Shown here: in pieces, positions 16,775-24,569 of the stretch | Layout: each line of letters opens with the position of its first letter | Position numbering within the stretch: the stretch's first letter is position 1 | Assembly (NCBI GenBank): GCA_035686305.1 | Contig: DASRZP010000040.1 | Location: 1-45,577 of the forward strand | Source of the DNA: Thermodesulfovibrionales bacterium | GTDB taxonomy: Bacteria > Nitrospirota > Thermodesulfovibrionia > Thermodesulfovibrionales > UBA9159 | Direction of reading: 5' to 3' | Length of the DNA stretch: 45,577 nt | The notes under the pieces: generated by a model | Seen by the model: only the letters and a program-made list of their open reading frames with translations | Database searches by the model: none | What the model was told of the DNA's origin: nothing | Position numbers and translations under genes: made by a program

Positions 16775-17230
16775 ATGATGATCAGAAGTATACAGATGAA
16801 TCAGATGTCGCCTGCCGTCTATCGACAGAGTGACGGGGGTGCGGAGGCAAAGAGCGTTTCGCCTGACACGAGCGTTTCTGCGAGACCTTCAGATCTTCCA
16901 GCACAGAACGTGTTGGCCCATATTGATTATTTTAAAGAACAACTGGACGCAATCCTCACGCAATATCCGCCCTTTTTCCCGCCGGGGAGTTACCAGCGGA
17001 TAGATCTGATTAAAAAGATAAGGGGACTTCAGGACGAGGTAGGAAAGTCATCGCTGCCGGCTGATATCAAAAAGGCTGTCGGGGGGCAGAAACTCGCCGA
17101 CGATGCAACTGATGGTGAAATAGGTGCTGCGATACAAGGCCTTCTGAACGTGAGCAATAAGGCCTCCCAGAAGATATCTGCTGTCAAGGATGCGGCTCGG
17201 CAGGGGTCGATCCTTAATACACGAGTCTGA
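16775..17230 (+). CDS. Uncharacterised protein between flagellin and flbT, 151 aa
   Basis: I do not recognise a family. The first 45 residues are Ser/Pro-rich and probably disordered. Then come VLAHIDYFKEQLDAILTQYP and PPFFPPGSYQRIDLIKKIRG, both helix-like, and an amphipathic C-terminal half with KISAVKDAARQGSILNTRV. There is no signal peptide or membrane segment. AAAGGA lies 8 nt before ATG 16775; a second ATG follows at once. It stands between the flagellin terminator and flbT in the same direction, so a role in flagellin export, assembly or mRNA control is likely from position only. A FlaG-like function is possible. Confidence 0.75.
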   Translation: MMIRSIQMNQMSPAVYRQSDGGAEAKSVSPDTSVSARPSDLPAQNVLAHIDYFKEQLDAILTQYPPFFPPGSYQRIDLIKKIRGLQDEVGKSSLPADIKKAVGGQKLADDATDGEIGAAIQGLLNVSNKASQKISAVKDAARQGSILNTRV

Positions 17231-17248
17231 GAACGGTGCTGAAAGAAG

Positions 17249-17647
17249 ATGGCTCTGAAGATAACGCTTAAACCGAACGAGAGGTTGATTCTCGGCGGGG
17301 CAGTGATCGCAAATGGAAAGGCCAGGAGCGAATTTGTCGTCGAAAACAATGTCCCCATCCTTCGCGAAAAGGACATTATGAGTTTGAAAGACGCCGATTC
17401 CCCGTGCAAGAGGATTTATTTCGTGGTGCAGCTTATGTATGTTGATGAAAAGAACATGCCCGATCATCATAAGGCCTACTGGGAACTGGTGAAGGATGTT
17501 GCAGAGGCCGCGCCGAGCAGGAGACCGTTACTTCATGAGATCAGCGATCTTATTTTGCATGGCAGGTATTACCGGGCGCTTAAACTCATTCATAAACTCA
17601 TAGACTATGAGCAGGAGGTCATCAATCGTGTACGCAAGTCAACTTGA
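17249..17647 (+). CDS. flbT: Flagellin post-transcriptional repressor FlbT
   Basis: The 132-aa protein has the FlbT signatures: LKPNERLILGGAVIANG at the N-terminus, LREKDIMSLKDADSPCKRIY and FVVQLMYVDEKN. In Caulobacter, FlbT binds the 5' untranslated region of flagellin mRNA and promotes its decay when export is blocked; in some alphaproteobacteria it can activate instead. The long flagellin leader here would be the natural target. FlbT is best known from Alphaproteobacteria, so its presence beside FliS and CsrA is noteworthy. It overlaps flaF by 20 bp. Confidence 0.9.
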   Translation: MALKITLKPNERLILGGAVIANGKARSEFVVENNVPILREKDIMSLKDADSPCKRIYFVVQLMYVDEKNMPDHHKAYWELVKDVAEAAPSRRPLLHEISDLILHGRYYRALKLIHKLIDYEQEVINRVRKST

Positions 17648-18002
17648 AGCATACAGGACTGTCGAGAAAACAACCATGTCAGGAAGAGAGCTAGAGGCGT
17701 CAGTGCTCGCCAAGGCCGCACTGATGCTTAAGGAGTGCCAGGACAATTGGGAAGGCCCTGACCATGCTGCCCGGTTGCAAAAGGCCCTGAGGAATAATCA
17801 GATGGTCTGGACCATCTTCGAGTCGGAGCTTGCAAGGGAGGACAATCCTCTTCCAAAGCAGTTGAGGTTGGATATCCTGAGGCTCGGCGGATTCGTTGAC
17901 AAGCGCATTTTTGAGGTCATGGCAAACCCATCACCTGAAAAATTGACGATGATTATCAACATCAACTTAAATCTTGCAGCCGGCCTCAGGGGGGCACCGT
18001 AG
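17628..18002 (+). CDS. flaF: Flagellin regulator/chaperone FlaF
   Basis: The 124-aa helical protein matches FlaF: SQLEAYRTVEKTTMSGRELEA at the N-terminus, ALRNNQMVWTIFESEL and a C-terminal LRLDILRLGGFVDKR. In alphaproteobacteria FlaF acts with FlbT in flagellin synthesis and secretion. I chose GTG 17628 since AGGAGGT (17613-17619) lies eight bases upstream, inside the 3' end of flbT; the ATG at 17607 would place that site inside the coding region. The last gene of the flagellin-side plus-strand group, it faces the giant glycosyltransferase gene with 39 bp between. Confidence 0.86.
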   Translation: MYASQLEAYRTVEKTTMSGRELEASVLAKAALMLKECQDNWEGPDHAARLQKALRNNQMVWTIFESELAREDNPLPKQLRLDILRLGGFVDKRIFEVMANPSPEKLTMIININLNLAAGLRGAP

Positions 18003-18041
18003 CCACGGATCTTCCGATCGGACGCTCCAGTCCAGTCTACC

Positions 18042-21000
18042 TCATTGTTTAGGAACTACATAAAAATTTACAGCGTTTATGTTGACGAACTTGTGCTTAA
18101 CAGTATAGTTGATGTCACTAAGCATATTTTCAAAAGCGGGAACATTGTTATTCATGATTTCTATGAGGATATCAGGTTTGAAGGCAGTTATTGTATTTCG
18201 TGCTCCCTCAAGCACTTCCATTTCCATTTCTTCGACATCGATCTTCATGAAGTCGATCTTTTCCTGAATCAGTTCGTCTATCGGGAAGACCTCTACACCC
18301 CCGGCTTCGTCTGACTCCAGATGTGCCGCGCCAAGGTTGTTTGGGTCCTTATCGTTTAACGAGAAGAGGCCACGTTCTTTGCCCACTCCAACACCGAGCT
18401 TCGAGATATCAAGGCTTGAACAGCCGTTGATTTCTAGGTTACTCTTGAGCAGTCGAATTGCGCGAGGATTTGGTTCGATAAGGATCACCTTTGAGGGGTT
18501 CATGAATTTTTCATAGTATACGGCGTGGTTCCCTATGTTGGCCCCGACTTCCAAAATTACAGAGTCGGGTCGAACCGAACCTGCGATGAATTCTAGCTCC
18601 TTTGTTTCGAAGAACTGCCCGCGCAAATAATTCTGTTGAATCAAATCGGACGCATTGCTGATCTGGAACCTTATAGTCTGCCCTTTATAGCTAAAGGCTG
18701 CTATAGACCCCCGACGATATCGATGCAATATTGCCTCAACGGCTTTCCGCCAGTCCAAACCGGTAGCTGATCTCGGCCCTTGGGAATGCTGTCCACGACG
18801 GTTATAGAAAAAGGGTATGGGTATCTTGATACATTTATAACTTTCCCAGATGCGCATGTAGTAATCAAAGTCTTCTCCTATATCAATTGATTCATCAAAG
18901 ACCTCTGAAAGGGCTATCGTTGTTTTTACAAAATGACCGATCTGCAGGGTGAGGAATGGATCACAGGAAAGCACGTCTTCAATTGAATAGAGAAAAGGCA
19001 GCTGGCCAGGACGCTCATGTGCAACAGTCTCGCCATGTTCAATAGGCCATATTGCTCCCCATATGGCATCGTATCGGTCCAGGTAAGGCGAAACGCTTTC
19101 GAATGCCCGTGGTGCCATCTCATCATCAGCATCGATAAAAAAGATCCAGTCAACGCCCATTTCTGCAGCTTTTCGTACCCCCAGGTTGCGAGCCCTGGAT
19201 CTGCCGAGGGTTCCTTCAGAATCGACTATTGAAAGGGGTATCATTTCCGAAAAGCGGCCTGGATGCAGATCATATGCTCTTTGCGCAGTCTGAAGACACT
19301 TCTTATAAAGATCGAGATGCCCAGGCCCGACAGGAGTAACGACGGCACATCGGTAGGTCCTGTCCAGCGAGACAACAGGGAAGATTTCAGTCAGGGGCAG
19401 TTCAGACTCTTGGTAGTTCGAGCTGTTTCTGTATGAATGGCCGATGGTGAAGTCGGGCATGGTCTGCTTTACAGCATACTCTCTTAGGAATGAAGAGACA
19501 CTGTCAAAGATCTTTTTCCAGTCCTGGTGTTGTTTCTGCCGGAACAGCCGAACGGATGGGTACCATGGCGTATCTTCATGATCCTTCATCCACCTCCAGT
19601 CACAACCACGCGGCAGTAATGCCCATACGGGAACCCCTAAAGCGCCGGCCATGTGAACTGTAGAATTGTCCACGGAGATAACGAGATCGAGCTCGGCGAT
19701 CTGCGCTGCAAAGTCGTCAAGGTCTTTGAGCGGATCAGCGTCGTCCCAATCATGAATCGTGATGCCGAGGTTGTATCTTACCGATTGGAATTCCTCAGTA
19801 CAGTCGCCATACTGGAGATTGATAAAGTGGACATGTGGCACGGAGAGAACGCTTATCCACTCGTCAAGTTTTGTTGACCGCATTGTGCGCACACTAGACT
19901 CTTTGCCCCCTCGCCAAGAAACGCCGACCTTCAGCCCCTCTCCGAGAGCACTGAAACGATTTTGCCATTTCTCTCTTCTTTTAGGATCGGCGATAAGATA
20001 GAATTTCTGTTGCGGAAAGCTTCTGACGTTGGGACGCAGATGCAATGGCAGACTACCCATGGGGATTACCGCGTCCACAGACTGAAGTTCGACGGGCAAC
20101 GATTCTCGGATTAATGGGATTACGGTTAATCGTGGAAATGAACGTGAGAAGAGAGGTACGAGGCGGTCGTCACATTCAACAATGCAGCGCTCTGGTAGAT
20201 GCATGATATCAGGAAAAAGCGAAGCAAACATAATCTGGTCGCCGATGCCCTGTTCCGCATAAATAAACAAAGTCTTATGAGTCAGGGACCACCCATCCCA
20301 TCGCGGATAAGGAAAGGACTTCGGCGCTGATTCCCTTACCAGGGACCGCCACTCGTATTTTCTCCAGCCGGTAGTAAACCGACCCAAGTGCAGTTGTGCG
20401 AGTGCCAGGTTCCAGTGCGCTTCGGGAAGGTCGAGCTGAATGGCAATCGCTCGTTCGCAGCTTTCGATGGCCTTTTCTATCTGCCCGTCGTCGCGGTAAG
20501 TTATACCGAGGTTGTTATGGGCCTCTGCGAAATCGGGTTTGAGCTTCAGCGAGATCTGTCCGCATTCAATGGCTTCTTGTATGCGTCCTTTTTTTCTGTA
20601 GACAATACCGAGATTGTTATATGCCTCTTCAAAATCTGGACGGATCTTTATCGCTTTCTTGTAAAAGCATTCAGCTTCTTCATACCGCTCCAGGTCCTTG
20701 AGGACATTCGCCAGATTGAAATGTGCCTCTGCGTAATCCGGCCTGATCTTGACGGCAAGCGCGTAGTGGGCGATGGCCTCTCGGTCCTTTTTCATGTTAC
20801 GAAAGAGCAACCCTAGATTATAATGAGCCTCATAATAGGCCGGTTTTAATTCCAGGGCATGGAAGTAGCTCTTTGCTGCTTCTTCAAGCCTGTCCAGGAG
20901 CTGTAACGCTTTGCCGAGGTTGTAGTGTGCCTCAGCAAGGACTGGATTCAGCCGAATCGCTGTTACATAGTGCGTGACGGCATTCTCAGTCTCCCCATGG

Positions 21001-21404
21001 TCACAGAGCATGTTTGCCAGGTTGTAATGTGCCTCTGCCATCCGCGGCTCAAGGAAAATGGTTTTCCGAAAGGCTGCTATGGCGTCGTAATTCTTCCCCT
21101 GTTCCTTGAGCACATTTCCAAGATTAAGGTGGAAGAACGCAGCTTTGCCGTCTAAACCAATAGCTTTCCTAATAAGTTCTTCTGCTTCAATGTGATTCCC
21201 CATCTGATAGAAGGCCATGCCGAGGAGATGAAGTGCATCGGGATGATTTGGCTCAACGGCGAGAATGGCCCGATAGCATGATTGTGCTTCCTCTATCTGA
21301 CCGCTTCGGTGGTATTCTAAAGCTCGGTGAAGCCTTCTCTCCACGTCCTTCTTTTTCTTCAATCCGAATTTAGCCAAGCCTATCGAGACCTCCTGAAAAG
21401 ACAT
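18042..21404 (-). CDS. TPR / GT9-like / GT2-like / FkbM methyltransferase fusion, probable flagellin glycan enzyme
   Basis: This 1120-aa cytosolic protein has four modules. Residues about 24-345 form nine or so TPR units of exact 34-residue period (A-x-A-H-Y-N-L-A-x-x-L). Residues about 360-650 resemble heptosyltransferase-like GT9 domains of TPR glycosyltransferases (YAEQGIGDQIMFASLFPDI, VGVSWRGGKES, VDNSTVHMAGALGVPVWALL, RGCDWRWM). Residues about 690-890 are a GT-A/GT2-like domain (LGRSRARNLGVRKAAEMGVD, FFIDADDEM). Residues about 950-1110 are an FkbM-type SAM methyltransferase (ILEVGANIGNHAVYYEKF, IEPNPRAIRLLKSNL, IDFMKIDVEEMEMEVLEGA). Its place beside flagellin, flbT and flaF suggests stepwise glycosylation and methylation of flagellin; that role is inferred. 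No clear promoter was found upstream. Confidence 0.88.
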   Translation of the reverse strand: MSFQEVSIGLAKFGLKKKKDVERRLHRALEYHRSGQIEEAQSCYRAILAVEPNHPDALHLLGMAFYQMGNHIEAEELIRKAIGLDGKAAFFHLNLGNVLKEQGKNYDAIAAFRKTIFLEPRMAEAHYNLANMLCDHGETENAVTHYVTAIRLNPVLAEAHYNLGKALQLLDRLEEAAKSYFHALELKPAYYEAHYNLGLLFRNMKKDREAIAHYALAVKIRPDYAEAHFNLANVLKDLERYEEAECFYKKAIKIRPDFEEAYNNLGIVYRKKGRIQEAIECGQISLKLKPDFAEAHNNLGITYRDDGQIEKAIESCERAIAIQLDLPEAHWNLALAQLHLGRFTTGWRKYEWRSLVRESAPKSFPYPRWDGWSLTHKTLFIYAEQGIGDQIMFASLFPDIMHLPERCIVECDDRLVPLFSRSFPRLTVIPLIRESLPVELQSVDAVIPMGSLPLHLRPNVRSFPQQKFYLIADPKRREKWQNRFSALGEGLKVGVSWRGGKESSVRTMRSTKLDEWISVLSVPHVHFINLQYGDCTEEFQSVRYNLGITIHDWDDADPLKDLDDFAAQIAELDLVISVDNSTVHMAGALGVPVWALLPRGCDWRWMKDHEDTPWYPSVRLFRQKQHQDWKKIFDSVSSFLREYAVKQTMPDFTIGHSYRNSSNYQESELPLTEIFPVVSLDRTYRCAVVTPVGPGHLDLYKKCLQTAQRAYDLHPGRFSEMIPLSIVDSEGTLGRSRARNLGVRKAAEMGVDWIFFIDADDEMAPRAFESVSPYLDRYDAIWGAIWPIEHGETVAHERPGQLPFLYSIEDVLSCDPFLTLQIGHFVKTTIALSEVFDESIDIGEDFDYYMRIWESYKCIKIPIPFFYNRRGQHSQGPRSATGLDWRKAVEAILHRYRRGSIAAFSYKGQTIRFQISNASDLIQQNYLRGQFFETKELEFIAGSVRPDSVILEVGANIGNHAVYYEKFMNPSKVILIEPNPRAIRLLKSNLEINGCSSLDISKLGVGVGKERGLFSLNDKDPNNLGAAHLESDEAGGVEVFPIDELIQEKIDFMKIDVEEMEMEVLEGARNTITAFKPDILIEIMNNNVPAFENMLSDINYTVKHKFVNINAVNFYVVPKQ

Positions 21405-21584
21405 TTTTTATCTGATCAAAGATTCTTTGCAGGTGTCACTCTTAATTAAATTCAGCAATAACTATGCCTAATCCTATTTTAGCTACAACATATTGATAAT
21501 AAATAAAGTTTGATACGAGAGGTCTCATCTCGTGATGTGTCATTTTTATGGCATGAGGTTGTGCCCTGTCGACAAATGGTATTT

Positions 21585-21612
21585 TAAAGTATTAAGGCAA
21601 ATCAGCCGATAT
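21585..21612 (+). promoter_or_regulatory. Sigma-28-like promoter of the TPR/Ig-like gene
   Basis: TAAAGTAT (21585-21592), 12 nt, GCCGATAT (21605-21612): 7/8 at each element but with a spacer one base longer than optimal. Transcription from about 21619 leaves a 34-nt leader with CGGGAGA before the TTG start at 21653. The rest of the 248-bp intergenic region shows no other clear site. Confidence 0.68.
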
Positions 21613-21652
21613 GTATAGTAGAATGCATATTCAGAAGTAACGGGAGAATACC

Positions 21653-22840
21653 TTGATTTCTATCGGAAGCACTACAATAGACGCACTGTTTACAGCTATC
21701 CCAGAACAGCAGGACCAGTTCGATGTCCTGGCGAATAATGCGCTATCGAGGGGCATAGATCTTTACCAGAAGGGGAATTATGACGGCGCGGTCAAAGAGT
21801 TCCGGAGGTCCGTCGGGCTATCGCCGAATTCGTCCTACACGCAAAATGCATACGATTATATGGTTCAGTCCCTCCTGAAGCTGGGTCGGACCGATGAAGC
21901 GATCAAAGCCTACCAGCAGGCCATCAAACTTGACCCAATGAATGACAGCTATCACCTCAATCTCGGCAATGTATATTTTAGTTTGAACAGATATGATGAC
22001 GCAGTTGCGGAATATAAGGAGTCCGTGCGAATCAATCCGACATCGACGCTCAACCGTTATTCCCTCGGACAGGCCTATCTGCAGACCGGCAACTACGCGG
22101 AGGCCGAGCGGGCGTTCAAGACCGTGGCCACCCAAACCTCTCACGACGCGAACGTTATGTTTGCCCTTGGGCAGACGTACCGCCGTATGGGCAGATATAA
22201 TGATGCGGTTGATGAGCTTAAGTCAGCCATAGCTACTAAGAAGGATTTCGGATATGCTTACCTCGAGCTCGGTTTTGTGTATGCCGATGAAAAGAATTTT
22301 GACAGTGCGCAGGAACAGGTCTCAGCCCTATCATCGATTGACAAATCACTGGCGACCCAGCTTGGTTCATATATTTATCAGCTGAAGAACCCGAGGATCT
22401 TGGCCGCTTACAGCACTGATCTCCCTGTCACCGATGGGCCGGGCACGAAGGTCTCTGACATTGATCCTTCACTTGCAACTCCCAATTCCACGAAAAGATT
22501 TGTTATGCATTTTATCTTCAGTAAGCCAATGGATGTGTCGACCGTGCAGAACCCCGCATTCTGGAGCATCACCAAGGCCGATGGTCGGAACTGGGGTGGT
22601 GTTTACAACTGGGGAATGCCGACACCAGCTACCGAGGTTTCGTTACCTGTTCCGGATGTCGTTTTCTATCATGAGAATACCCAGACTGCGGATGTCACCT
22701 TTCAGATCAGCCAAAACGCTTCGGGGGACGGTACACTGGATCCGGCCCATCTCGTATTCAGGTTCCGTGGCAAGGATGCCTATGGAATGACAATGGATCA
22801 GTCAGCCGACGAATATAGCGGTTTTTCCAAAATTGTGTAG
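21653..22840 (+). CDS. TPR protein with Ig-like C-terminal domain, sigma-28 controlled
   Basis: The 395-aa product has no signal peptide. Residues about 25-230 are six TPR-like repeats (YQKGNYDGAVKEFRRSVGL, DEAIKAYQQAIKLDP, and so on). Residues about 275-395 look like a beta-sandwich of the SbsA Ig-like (Big_5-like) type: FVMHFIFSKPMDVSTVQNPA, FWSITKADGRNWGGVYNWG and a closing HLVFRFRGKDAYGMTMD. The start is TTG 21653, with CGGGAGA eight bases upstream. A sigma-28 promoter and neighbouring flagellar genes point to late flagellar expression. It might be a filament-associated or exported accessory, or a scaffold for the modification enzymes. I know no exact function. Confidence 0.82.
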   Translation: MISIGSTTIDALFTAIPEQQDQFDVLANNALSRGIDLYQKGNYDGAVKEFRRSVGLSPNSSYTQNAYDYMVQSLLKLGRTDEAIKAYQQAIKLDPMNDSYHLNLGNVYFSLNRYDDAVAEYKESVRINPTSTLNRYSLGQAYLQTGNYAEAERAFKTVATQTSHDANVMFALGQTYRRMGRYNDAVDELKSAIATKKDFGYAYLELGFVYADEKNFDSAQEQVSALSSIDKSLATQLGSYIYQLKNPRILAAYSTDLPVTDGPGTKVSDIDPSLATPNSTKRFVMHFIFSKPMDVSTVQNPAFWSITKADGRNWGGVYNWGMPTPATEVSLPVPDVVFYHENTQTADVTFQISQNASGDGTLDPAHLVFRFRGKDAYGMTMDQSADEYSGFSKIV

Positions 22841-22899
22841 TCGTTATATTGCGCTTGCGTCTCCGAACCCCTTGCCACAAAAGGTGTCGGCAGAAAATC

Positions 22900-22908
22900 T
22901 GTTATAAT
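22900..22908 (+). promoter_or_regulatory. Extended -10 promoter adjoining the cysC start codon
   Basis: TGTTATAAT combines the TGN extension (22900-22902) with a perfect TATAAT (22903-22908). The cysC ATG at 22915 begins seven bases after the -10, the same spacing as at the PBP gene, which predicts transcription starting at the A of the ATG. Confidence 0.5.
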
Positions 22909-22914
22909 CATGCC

Positions 22915-23522
22915 ATGGCTCAGAATGTAATCTGGCAGGAACGGCTCGTATCACGCCGCGAGCGGAACTTGATGAATAAGCATAGGAGCGGGATTGTCTG
23001 GTTCACGGGGCTCTCGACCTCGGGGAAATCGACGATTGCTCATCACCTCGAGAAGGACCTTTTTGATAGGGGCATAAGGACGTATGTCCTCGACGGCGAC
23101 AATGTCCGCCATGGCATCAACTCGAATCTCGGCTTCAGTCGTGAGGACCGCAGAGAGAACCTGAGGAGGATAGCCGAAGTATCAAAATAAAATTGTATGT
23201 TGATGCCGGGATCGTCGTGCTCGCCGCCTTTATCTCACCCTATCGGGAAGACCGCGCCTATGTCAAAGAGGTTGTGGGCGCCGAAGATTTTTTCGAGGTA
23301 TATGTCCAGTGCTCGCTGGAAGTCTGTGAGAATAGAGATCCCAAGGGGCTCTACAAAAAGGCAAGAGCGGGGATTATCAAGAACTACACAGGCATTGATG
23401 CTCCCTATGAGGAACCCTTACAACCCGACCTTGTCATTGATACCGTAAGACTCGATGTAGCGTCGTCCGTGGAGAGTGTGTTAAGATTTCTTGACGAAAG
23501 AAAATTCATTCTTCTGCTGTAA
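22915..23522 (+). pseudogene. cysC: Adenylylsulfate kinase, interrupted by a frameshift
   Basis: APS kinase phosphorylates adenylylsulfate to PAPS. The first part (22915-23190) holds the P-loop GLSTSGKST (32-40), DGDNVRHGINSNLGFSREDR and RRENLRRIAEVSK, then hits TAA at 23188. The second part resumes in another frame at 23193 with LYVDAGIVVLAAFISPYRED, FFEVYVQCSLEVCENRDPKG and a complete C-terminus to 23522. Together they form a full-length APS kinase of about 200 residues. The break looks like a 5-base insertion in an A-rich run (AAAATAAAA); a one-base sequencing error would leave two extra residues. It may be a real pseudogene, an assembly error or, less likely, a -1 frameshift site. It lacks the sulfurylase domain of CysN/C fusions. 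Confidence 0.85.
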
Positions 23523-23523
23523 T

Positions 23524-24303
23524 GTGAAAGAACTGCTGTCCCCGATAATCGTTGTTGTAAGGGATGCCGGACGGGCAATACTTGATATTTACCATTCAGA
23601 GTTTTCCGTTTCGTATAAAGACGATTCCTCGCCGCTTACAGAAGCAGACAGACTCTCCCACGACATACTCCTGCGAGCCTTGAGAGACATTTCGCCAGGT
23701 ATACCGGTATGCTCTGAAGAAGGCAGTGCTCGTCCTTATCGTGAAAGGAAAGGCTGGAGTGAGTTCTACCTGGTCGACCCCCTCGACGGAACAAAGGAAT
23801 TCATAAAAAGAAACGGGGAGTTTACGGTCAACGTCGGTCTTATTCGGCAAGGCGTTCCCATACTGGGCGTTATCTACGCGCCGGTGACGGATACTCTCTA
23901 CTTTTCATCAGAAGGCGAAGGAAGCTGGAAACAGATCGGGAGGGAAGCTCCGGAAAAAATCAGTGTCATGAATGCTCCCCGGACTGAAGGAATTATCGTC
24001 GTTTCAAGCCGCTCACACGGGTCAGAGGATCTCGAAGCATTTCTTGCCAAACTGAAGGTCAGAGAAAAGATATCCGCCGGAAGTTCCCTGAAATTCTGTC
24101 TCGTTGCAGAAGGTAAAGCAGATATCTACCCGCGTTTCGGACCCACATGGGAGTGGGACACCGCAGCCGGCCACGCCATACTTCTGGAGGCCGGAGGGAG
24201 GGTTACCACACCGGACGGATTGGCTGAATTGTCCTATAACAAGGAGACACTTAAGCATGAGGGGTTTATCGCAAGGTCTTCGGGCAAAGCATACGCACCC
24301 TAA
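23524..24303 (+). CDS. cysQ: 3'(2'),5'-bisphosphate nucleotidase (inositol monophosphatase family)
   Basis: The 259-aa enzyme hydrolyses 3'-phosphoadenosine 5'-phosphate, the by-product of PAPS use, to AMP. The metal-binding motifs of the family are present: PVCSEEG (61-67), DPLDGTKEF (85-93) and WEWDTAAGHAILLEAGG near the C-terminus. KEF after DPLDGT is the CysQ form rather than that of inositol monophosphatase. I chose GTG 23524, next to the cysC stop (TAATGTG); a TTG at 23491 would add eleven residues. Pairing with cysC implies PAPS metabolism, either sulfate assimilation or sulfation of a product. Confidence 0.87.
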   Translation: MKELLSPIIVVVRDAGRAILDIYHSEFSVSYKDDSSPLTEADRLSHDILLRALRDISPGIPVCSEEGSARPYRERKGWSEFYLVDPLDGTKEFIKRNGEFTVNVGLIRQGVPILGVIYAPVTDTLYFSSEGEGSWKQIGREAPEKISVMNAPRTEGIIVVSSRSHGSEDLEAFLAKLKVREKISAGSSLKFCLVAEGKADIYPRFGPTWEWDTAAGHAILLEAGGRVTTPDGLAELSYNKETLKHEGFIARSSGKAYAP

Positions 24304-24361
24304 AAGAGTGGGAAAGCATCCTGCATGTGTGGGCGCTCTGTCAAAAACCCCTGTTATCGAC

Positions 24362-24553
24362 TTATAGCGTTGATTCTTGCGGCTCGTTGTTGTCTGTTCC
24401 CATCTTCTCGGAGAGTTCCTTCCTGCATATCCTGACGTTCGGGGGGGCCTCGATTCCGAGCCGGATCTGATTCCCCTTGATATCGAGCACCGTAATAGTG
24501 ATGTCATCTCCCACCTTCACGGCCTCATTCGGCTTCCTTGTCAAGACGAGCAT
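24362..24553 (-). CDS. csrA: Carbon storage regulator, RNA-binding protein CsrA
   Basis: The 63-aa protein is a canonical CsrA: MLVLTRKPNEAVKVGDDITI at the N-terminus, ITVLDIKGNQIRLGIEAPPN with the GxxIRLGI core, then NVRICRKELSEKM, which keeps the Arg at the RNA-binding position. ATG 24553 has GGAGA eight bases upstream. CsrA binds GGA motifs in mRNA leaders; in Bacillus it represses flagellin translation and is titrated by FliW. No FliW is encoded here. It is the last gene of the flgM-flgN-flgK-flgL-csrA unit and 16 bp after flgL. Confidence 0.94.
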   Translation of the reverse strand: MLVLTRKPNEAVKVGDDITITVLDIKGNQIRLGIEAPPNVRICRKELSEKMGTDNNEPQESTL

Positions 24554-24569
24554 TTTATCTCTCCATGAG

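Noticed and set aside
20388-21404. Possible CRISPR-like or DNA repeat in the regular 102-bp period
   Set aside because: The period is that of 34-residue TPR units in coding sequence, with diverged bases, not a DNA repeat.
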